DNA of 64,000 nt from an uncultured Oribacterium sp. GTDB lineage: Bacteria > Bacillota > Clostridia > Lachnospirales > Lachnospiraceae. Every line of letters starts with the position of its first letter. The stretch's first letter is position 1. The notes below the pieces were generated by a model. That model made no database searches. It was given only the letters and a program-made list of their open reading frames with translations, and was not told where the DNA came from. The stretch is taken from contig CAAGKO010000085.1 of the NCBI GenBank assembly GCA_900770445.1, positions 1 through 64,000 on the forward strand, read 5' to 3'. The position numbers and the translations under genes were made by a program. Shown here one piece after another: positions 58,778 to 64,000 of the stretch.

Positions 58778-59188
58778 TCACATACCAAGCAGCTTATGAA
58801 GCTCGTTCTCCACTGGTTCGACCGATGGGCCGATGATGATCTGTACTGCGTTTTTCCCCGGGCGAAGCACGCCGCCCACTTGAGCGGAGCGGATCTTCTT
58901 CTCATCTACGGCATCATACTGCCGGATCGCCACCTTGAGTCGCGCACCGTCATGCTGTACCTCGCTGACGTTCTCGCGGCCGCCGAGGCCTTCCAGGATG
59001 ATCCGGGCGACTTCCGCCGCATCGGATTTATCATCGAGCGTGATGTGAAGCTTTTCATCCTCCCGGATCTTCATCTGAAGCTTATCTGCATTTTTCCGCT
59101 TCTGATTTCTCTGTACGATGTACAGTACCACAGCGAGCAGAAGCACGAGGGCGACCACTGCCATGATGATGACCTGCGTATTCAACAT
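58778..59188 (-). CDS. Membrane-anchored PTS EIIB-like protein lacking the catalytic cysteine
   Basis: 136 residues. Membrane helix about 5-25, a basic linker (27-45) and a C-terminal domain (57-135) that matches the glucose-type PTS EIIB fold: LGGRENVSEVQ, then R83-L84 and VDEKKIRSAQVGGVLRPGKNAVQIIIGP. In true EIIB the position that aligns with residue 80 is the phosphorylated Cys (DACITRLR in PtsG); here it is Asp in HDGARLK. It cannot pass phosphate to sugar and may be a sensor or regulatory partner. It has AAAGGA upstream and is coupled to the MATE gene. The domain call is from residue patterns only. Confidence 0.75.
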   Translation of the reverse strand: MLNTQVIIMAVVALVLLLAVVLYIVQRNQKRKNADKLQMKIREDEKLHITLDDKSDAAEVARIILEGLGGRENVSEVQHDGARLKVAIRQYDAVDEKKIRSAQVGGVLRPGKNAVQIIIGPSVEPVENELHKLLGM

Positions 59189-59307
59189 AGTATTCCTTTC
59201 TGCACCCAGGGTGCCGGCATGCCACACCGAGATGCACCTTCGGCATTACGAGACCTGCAGACGAAAATGCCTGTGCTTTATGGGTGTGTATGTAAAACTT
59301 CTGCAGA

Positions 59308-60216
59308 CTACAGTGCCTGCGCCTTATATTTCTGAAGCTCCGCCACGTAACGTGCGCCGATACCGGACAGCGGAATCTTCTTTTTCTTGATGTAGCCGAT
59401 GGTCATGATCTCATCCGTGTCGAGGCGGACCGCTGTATACTCATCGCCGTTCAGCTCCTGACAGATGATACCGGAGCAGAGCGTATAGCCATTCAGTCCG
59501 ACCATCAGGTTCAGAAAGGTCGCCCGGTCATCGCACTTGATGATCCGCTTATAATCATAGGTGCTCAGCACCTCCTCCGAAAAGTAGAAGGAGTTCCGCT
59601 CACCCTGATCGAAGCTGAGGCAGGGATAATCTGCGAGCTCCTCCATGCGGATGATGTCCTTTCCGGCCAGCGGATTTCCCTTACTCATGAACACATAGAT
59701 GTTACAGTCAAACAGCGGGATAAATTCGAGGGAATCCTCCCGCAGGATCTTTCCGATGACCTTACTGTTGAAATCATTCATATAGATGACGCCGATCTCC
59801 GAGGTCTGGTTCCGTACGTCGTTGATGATTTCCATGGTCTTCGTTTCCTTGACCGCGAACTCATAGGTATCCATACCATACTCACGTGCGAGGTGAATGA
59901 AGGCCTCGACCGCGAAGGTATAGTGCTGCATGGAAACGGAGAATTTCTTCTTCCGGGTGCCGACATTGACATACTTGTCTTCCATCAGCTGATACTGCTC
60001 GACGATCTGTCGTGCATACCCCAGAAACTCCTCTCCATCTGCTGTCGTCACGATACCCCGGTTCGAGCGGAGAAAAATCTCGATACCGATCTCCTTCTCC
60101 AGCTCCTTGATGGCCGCCGAAAGCGATGGCTGTGTGATATAGAGACGCTTCGCTGCCTCGTTCATGGAGCCACTGTCCGCGACGGCGATCACCTGTCTAA
60201 GCTGCTGTAATGTCAT
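59308..60216 (-). CDS. LysR-family transcriptional regulator
   Basis: 302 residues. N-terminal HTH (1-60, SGSMNEAAKRLYITQPSLSAAIKELEKEIG) and a type 2 periplasmic-binding-like effector domain (about 92-295). The general form is like regulators of sulfur or amino acid genes (CmbR type), but no specific assignment is possible. It lies upstream of the EIIB-like and MATE genes on the same strand, 120 bp away, and might control them. Confidence 0.9.
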   Translation of the reverse strand: MTLQQLRQVIAVADSGSMNEAAKRLYITQPSLSAAIKELEKEIGIEIFLRSNRGIVTTADGEEFLGYARQIVEQYQLMEDKYVNVGTRKKKFSVSMQHYTFAVEAFIHLAREYGMDTYEFAVKETKTMEIINDVRNQTSEIGVIYMNDFNSKVIGKILREDSLEFIPLFDCNIYVFMSKGNPLAGKDIIRMEELADYPCLSFDQGERNSFYFSEEVLSTYDYKRIIKCDDRATFLNLMVGLNGYTLCSGIICQELNGDEYTAVRLDTDEIMTIGYIKKKKIPLSGIGARYVAELQKYKAQAL

Positions 60217-60242
60217 GTATGTTTCCTCTTAGATGACAGAAG

Positions 60243-60263
60243 AGCGCTGCCGATGGCAGCGCT
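60243..60263 (-). terminator. Hairpin between secreted protein gene and LysR gene
   Basis: Perfect 9-bp stem AGCGCTGCC/GGCAGCGCT with a 3-nt loop, 117 bp past the secreted protein stop. On the minus strand it is followed by CTTCTG, so the T-tract is poor. Confidence 0.45.
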
Positions 60264-60380
60264 GTGATGTTGTTTACTTTGGGGCCATCGCCAGTCTCTA
60301 TGATCCGGAGACCTGATTTGTCAGCACCAGCACTGCTGATTCCCTGGCGGGCTCTGCGATCCGGATTCTGTGACCCTTCC

Positions 60381-61163
60381 TCAGCCTTCATCCGATGCGT
60401 AGCTGATGAAGCCCGCCGGATCGATCTGGATATGCGTCGCCGTCCACTGCTGGCGGTCATCCTGTATCAGATCGAACGGTCGGATATGCCGGATACTTCC
60501 ATCACTCTGCTTTCGCTCGATCAGCGCGTCGAAGCAGAAGGCACCATCGCCCTCAAACACTCGCTTTCCCTTCCGTCCGTCTTCGGTCGGCTCATACAGC
60601 TTCATCGTCGCATAGATGACCCAGGTAAAGCCCCGTGCCGTCTCCCGCAGAATCTGATGACCGGTGCCGCTCGTGCGGTCGGAGAACTCCGCGATCAGAT
60701 CCGGATTCTTCCGGAGAAGTTCCCGGTAGGTGTAGGTCTTCTCATTCAGCTCCTCCACCGGATACTTCCCGTTCAAGCGCGAGCCGTTGTAAGCGAGCTT
60801 TACGCCGGTCGGGGTCGTCGTGTCGCTCATCGCGGCACCATCCTCACCGACATAGAAATTGCCCACCATCCGGCTCACCGCCATCGCGCCCGTCGACGAG
60901 TCGAGATAGTAAAACTTCCCATCGTCGATGATCCAGCCAGTGGCGAGTACACCATCCGTGAAGTAGTAGTACGTACCGCTGTTCGGATCCTGGTACCAGC
61001 CCTGGTATCCACTCGCGGCACCGCTCTCATCGAGGGTGACGAAGCGATTCGCTCCATCCTCCGTCGTGATCCATGTTTCCTGTGCCAATGCCGGCACCGT
61101 GGATGTCATGGCTGCGACCGCAGCGATCATGGCAGCGGCCAGCAGCTTTTTAAATCTTTTCAT
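60381..61163 (-). CDS. Secreted protein with cell wall-binding repeats and a unique C-terminal domain
   Basis: 260 residues. Signal peptide about 1-27 (cleavage after PALA). Three aromatic-glycine repeats of the choline-binding type follow (GYQGWYQDPNSGTYYYFTDG, ATGWIIDDGKFYYLDSSTGAM, VGNFYVGEDGAAMSD). The C-terminal 145 residues do not match a family I know and contain RELLRKNPDLIAEFSD, RGFTWVIYATMKLYEP and the FDALIERKQSDGSIRHIRPFDLIQDDR segment. The start at 61163 is supported by GAGAGG upstream. A second copy of that ribosome binding site segment lies 61 bp further upstream. Confidence 0.78.
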   Translation of the reverse strand: MKRFKKLLAAAMIAAVAAMTSTVPALAQETWITTEDGANRFVTLDESGAASGYQGWYQDPNSGTYYYFTDGVLATGWIIDDGKFYYLDSSTGAMAVSRMVGNFYVGEDGAAMSDTTTPTGVKLAYNGSRLNGKYPVEELNEKTYTYRELLRKNPDLIAEFSDRTSGTGHQILRETARGFTWVIYATMKLYEPTEDGRKGKRVFEGDGAFCFDALIERKQSDGSIRHIRPFDLIQDDRQQWTATHIQIDPAGFISYASDEG

Positions 61164-61168
61164 CCTAC

Positions 61169-61242
61169 ACCTCTCACATGTCATGTCTCATGATGTCTAA
61201 GCGACCATCCGGGATTTGTGGAGGTCTGTACCTCTCACATGT
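61169..61242. repeat. Duplicated leader segment ACCTCTCACATGT
   Basis: ACCTCTCACATGT occurs at 61169-61181 and 61230-61242. On the minus strand this is ACATGTGAGAGGT, containing the ribosome binding site of the secreted protein gene; the distal copy is not followed by a usable start codon at close spacing. Confidence 0.5.
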
Positions 61243-61334
61243 TGTGTCACGTGTTCTCTGCACGTACGCACACCATCAAATGCGTCATAAAAACGCCATC
61301 GTGCCGTTTCGATCTGTATCCATCGTCATAGCAC

Positions 61335-62315
61335 TTACAGGAGCGTATGACGCTGCTCCTCCTCGGACTTCGGGTTCAGGTACTTCGGTGCGACATCAAA
61401 TACACTGATGCAGCCCGTCTCGCCCTTCGCCGCCATACGGCTTACCGCTCTCGCATACGCAGCGAGTACCGAGCCCGTAAACTCCGGATTCGAATCCAGC
61501 TTCAGGCTGTACTCGATCAGCTCATGATGATTTCCGTCCCCGGTCACACCGGAACGCATCACGAAGCCGCCGTGTGGAAGTGCCGCATGATCCCGCTGCA
61601 TCTCCTCCTCGGAAATGAAATGGATCGTCACATCATAATCGGCATAGTAGTTCGGCATGGACTTGATTTCCTGCTCGACCTTCGCTGCATCCGCACCCTC
61701 CTCGAGCACGACGAATACCTCTCTCGTATGCATCTCACGTGCTGTGAAGCTCGGCTGGCTGCCGCTGCGTACTGCCTCCATCGCACTCTCGACCGGAAGC
61801 GTATAGGAACGCGCATCCTTGACGCCCTCTACGCGACGTGCTGCATCACTGTGGCCCTGGGAAACGCCCTTACCCCAGAAGGTATAGTGCTTTCCATCCG
61901 GCAGTACCGACTCCGCATAGATACGTGCCAGGGAGAACATGCCCGGGTCCCAGCCGCAGGAAATCATCGCGAGCTTTCCGGCCTTCTTCGCGGCTGCATC
62001 GACCGCTGCAAAATGCTCCGGAATCTTCGCATGGGTATCGAAGCTGTCGATGACGTTAAAGTACTGTGCATACTCCGGCGTCTGCGTCGGAAGATCCGTC
62101 GCCGAGCCGCCACAGATCATGAGCACATCGATCTCATCCTTATAGGCGAGGATATGATCGACGGAATCGACCTTGACACCATCGGTCTGAATCTTCACAC
62201 TCGCCGGATCGCGACGTGTAAATACCGCTACGAGTTCCTCATCCGGGTTCCGCTTGATGGCAGCCTCGATGCCGCGGGACAGGTTTCCATAACCAAGTAA
62301 GCCGATACGAATCAT
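61335..62315 (-). CDS. ddh: meso-Diaminopimelate D-dehydrogenase
   Basis: 326 residues. NADPH-dependent one-step conversion of L-2-amino-6-oxopimelate and ammonia to meso-DAP for peptidoglycan and lysine. N-terminal Rossmann motif GLLGYGNLSRGIE (5-17); MICGGSATDLPTQTPEYAQYFNVIDSFDTHAKIPEHF and SCGWDPGMFSLAR are family signatures, and the C-terminal domain has GFVMRSG and the NPEFTGSVLAAYARA helix. Full length. Preceded by a promoter with consensus -10. Confidence 0.95.
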   Translation of the reverse strand: MIRIGLLGYGNLSRGIEAAIKRNPDEELVAVFTRRDPASVKIQTDGVKVDSVDHILAYKDEIDVLMICGGSATDLPTQTPEYAQYFNVIDSFDTHAKIPEHFAAVDAAAKKAGKLAMISCGWDPGMFSLARIYAESVLPDGKHYTFWGKGVSQGHSDAARRVEGVKDARSYTLPVESAMEAVRSGSQPSFTAREMHTREVFVVLEEGADAAKVEQEIKSMPNYYADYDVTIHFISEEEMQRDHAALPHGGFVMRSGVTGDGNHHELIEYSLKLDSNPEFTGSVLAAYARAVSRMAAKGETGCISVFDVAPKYLNPKSEEEQRHTLL

Positions 62316-62375
62316 ATTTTTATCTCCTTATATACTGTAATATTCCGTCTGTTCGTCTTTGGATAAGACGCGAAT

Positions 62376-62403
62376 ATTATAACACAGCTGTCTGCGTGCG
62401 CAA
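62376..62403 (-). promoter_or_regulatory. Promoter of ddh
   Basis: TTGCGC (62398-62403), 16-bp spacer, consensus TATAAT (62376-62381) on the minus strand. The spacer and its flank carry two CAGCTG palindromes, a possible operator. Confidence 0.65.
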
Positions 62404-62445
62404 ACAGCTGCCTGAGAACCGTTATAGAACTGTAAGGAATTTCAG

Positions 62446-63699
62446 TTATATCTCAAAAGTACGCTTCATCGCATCCTGAATTTTCTCTTCCGACGCCTGA
62501 AGGCTGCCCTGGATCATCTCCTTCTGTCCGCCGCCGCGGCCGTCGACGAGGGCGTTGAAGGCTTTCGCCTGTGCGCGTACATCGATGCCTGCGGAGCCGA
62601 TGACGTAGCTGTAGGAGGCGGTGGTCTCTGCAGACGCTGCTCCGTCCGTATCGCCTTCGTCCTTCCGGCAGAAAACACCGACGACGGAGGCCTTCGTGTG
62701 CTTCATGAAGTAGTCACAGCACTTCCGTACCTCGACCGCGTTCATGCCTTCCTCGAAGTCGATGAGTACACCGGTCATCTCCTGCAGGGACTGTGCCTTC
62801 AGCTCGTAGTAACGGGTATTCAGTGCGGCGATGCGGCGATCCTTTCGGAAGCTGTCTGCCATGTAGGTCTTCAGTGCATCGACGATGTCGGATGGCGCTA
62901 CATTCAGCAGGCGGGAGATCTCCACCACCTGCTCGTGCTTTCGTGCGGCATCCTGAAGTGCATCGTAGCCACAGAAAAGCTCGAGTCGTACGCCGCCCTT
63001 ATGGCCGAGCACGGAGAGAATCTTGATCGGGCCGATCTCGCCGGTGCTGAGGACATGGGTACCACAGCAGGCGCAGAGGTCGGCACCACCGAGGTCCACG
63101 ATGCGGACATCGCCGGAGAGGGGCTTCTTTGAGCGGTAGTCGATTGCTTCCAGTTCTTCCGGGGTCGGCCAGATCGCGTGCACACGACGATCCTCGAGGA
63201 CGATGGCATTGGCCTCCTGCTCGATCAGCATCAGCTGTTCCCAACTGAGCGGACCGTCGAAGTCGATGGTCATCACATCACTCATGTGAAAGCCGACGTT
63301 GTGATAGCCATAGTGGCGATGCACGAGGCCGGACACGATGTGCTCACCGGAGTGGTTCCGGCTGTTTCGCATGCGGCGCGCCCAGTCGATCACGCAGTGA
63401 TATGTCTCGCCGACCGTCAACGCCCGGTCCACGGTATGCAGTACACGGACGACGACATTGCCCCGTGCGTCCCGCTGCTTCTCACCGCTTGCCGGGGCGG
63501 TCACCGGCACCTCCTGCACATCCAGCACGGTCGCCTCACCGATGCTGCCGTGGTCTGCATCCTGACCACCACCCTCCGGATAGAAGCCATGGACACTGAG
63601 CTCGACGAGCCAGTACCCGTCTGCAGCTGTGCAGTCCGTCACCTCCGCGTCGAACTCCTTCACATAGTGATCCTGATAATAAAGTGCATTTTTATCCAT
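62446..63699 (-). CDS. AlaX-type alanyl-tRNA editing protein with DHHA1 domain
   Basis: 417 residues. A stand-alone relative of the AlaRS editing half that removes mischarged Ser or Gly from tRNA-Ala. The N-terminal YPEGGGQDAD (41-50) and zinc ligands His116, His120 (NHSGEH), Cys211 and His215 (CCGTH) form the editing site. A coiled region (about 245-300) and C-terminal DHHA1 domain with the DGRGGGQKEMIQG motif follow, so this is the long AlaX-L class. The ATG shares a base with the stop of the aminopeptidase gene (TAATG), so it is coupled to it. Confidence 0.93.
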   Translation of the reverse strand: MDKNALYYQDHYVKEFDAEVTDCTAADGYWLVELSVHGFYPEGGGQDADHGSIGEATVLDVQEVPVTAPASGEKQRDARGNVVVRVLHTVDRALTVGETYHCVIDWARRMRNSRNHSGEHIVSGLVHRHYGYHNVGFHMSDVMTIDFDGPLSWEQLMLIEQEANAIVLEDRRVHAIWPTPEELEAIDYRSKKPLSGDVRIVDLGGADLCACCGTHVLSTGEIGPIKILSVLGHKGGVRLELFCGYDALQDAARKHEQVVEISRLLNVAPSDIVDALKTYMADSFRKDRRIAALNTRYYELKAQSLQEMTGVLIDFEEGMNAVEVRKCCDYFMKHTKASVVGVFCRKDEGDTDGAASAETTASYSYVIGSAGIDVRAQAKAFNALVDGRGGGQKEMIQGSLQASEEKIQDAMKRTFEI

Positions 63700-64000
63700 T
63701 AAAGCTGTACCTCACGCGTTGCATGCTGAAGCCATGCGAGCCTGTCACCACTGAAGTACGGTGCCAGTGTTGCATAGACCTGCTGATGGTAGCGGTTCAG
63801 GAGCTCGATCTCATGCGGCTCCAGCAGACGGACATCGATCGCATCGAGGTCGAGCGGGACCATCGTGATGAAGGAGAGCCGGAAGAATCTTCCGAACTCG
63901 TTCTGGAAGGCCTGCTCGACGAGGGTCAGGTTCTCGAGGCGGATGCCGTGGGAACCTTCGATGTAGATGCCCGGCTCGTCGGAGGTGATGTTGCCCTCGT
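63699..64000 (-). CDS. Aminopeptidase P (Xaa-Pro aminopeptidase), C-terminal part only
   Basis: The last 100 residues of a gene that enters from beyond the window. NITSDEPGIYIEGSHGIRLENLTLV is the end of the M24 pita-bread domain, with the Glu of SDEPG and the Glu of RLEN as metal ligands. The C-terminal MVPLDLDAID extension with YHQQVYATLAPYF is typical of the large aminopeptidase P class, which removes N-terminal residues before proline. Read from translation of the window's end; the N-terminus is not visible. Confidence 0.88.
   Translation of the reverse strand, partial: EGNITSDEPGIYIEGSHGIRLENLTLVEQAFQNEFGRFFRLSFITMVPLDLDAIDVRLLEPHEIELLNRYHQQVYATLAPYFSGDRLAWLQHATREVQL

Overview
The window looks like a chromosomal segment of a low-to-mid GC anaerobic member of the Clostridia, most like a Lachnospiraceae-type Bacillota. 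This is inferred from gene content and style, not from a database search. Genes carry strong AGGAGG-type ribosome binding sites and sigma-A promoters with 17-bp spacers. The only ribonucleotide reductase present is the oxygen-sensitive class III type (nrdD/nrdG). A meso-diaminopimelate dehydrogenase (ddh), FMN nitroreductase, YitT protein, DUF975 protein and 2-hydroxycarboxylate transporter fit the same picture. Fifty-one of 53 genes lie on the minus strand; only a LysR regulator (2887-3813) and a MATE exporter (55745-57082) are on the plus strand.

Layout. 1-7.5 kb: truncated aconitase, nitroreductase and HAD phosphatase pair, divergent LysR regulator, YitT membrane protein, an unknown TPR-like membrane protein, and a 2-hydroxycarboxylate transporter. 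7.5-13 kb: a coupled DUF975-nrdR-aroD operon beside nrdD and nrdG; two NrdR boxes with canonical spacing lie upstream of nrdD. 13-17.7 kb: methionine ABC transporter metN-metI-metQ (no S-box seen) and dipeptidase pepV. 17.8-30.1 kb: prfC and a division/cell-wall cluster mraZ-rsmH-ftsL-ftsI-mraY-murD-ftsW-(terminator)-ftsQ-ftsZ. That cluster is headed by a clear promoter and three exact 10-bp-spaced MraZ repeats. 30.2-36.7 kb: ychF, lgt, ligA, rluF-like and queA. 36.8-40.2 kb: envelope and accessory genes (an unknown membrane-anchored protein, a secreted repeat protein, a TVP38/VTT protein, a four-Cys TSCPD protein). 40.4-53 kb: translation and transcription core, rpoB-rpoC followed by rpsL-rpsG-fusA-tuf. 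53.6-64 kb: unknown membrane protein, HTH regulator with DUF1934 protein, yajC, two convergent MATE exporters, a membrane-tethered EIIB-like protein, LysR regulator, secreted repeat protein, ddh, AlaX-type editing hydrolase, and the end of an aminopeptidase P.

Most of the window is ordinary core genome. The parts least explained by known features are these: (i) a 136-residue membrane-anchored PTS EIIB-like protein whose catalytic cysteine position is Asp, coupled to a MATE exporter; (ii) a 233-nt three-block giant inverted repeat between the convergent MATE genes; (iii) a run of five hairpins in the noncoding stretch upstream of the rpoB promoter; (iv) a REPIN-like pair of palindromes inside the division cluster; (v) a promoter for the rpsL operon placed directly in front of the rpoC terminator hairpin; and (vi) acidic or Ala/Thr/Glu-rich tails on several housekeeping proteins.
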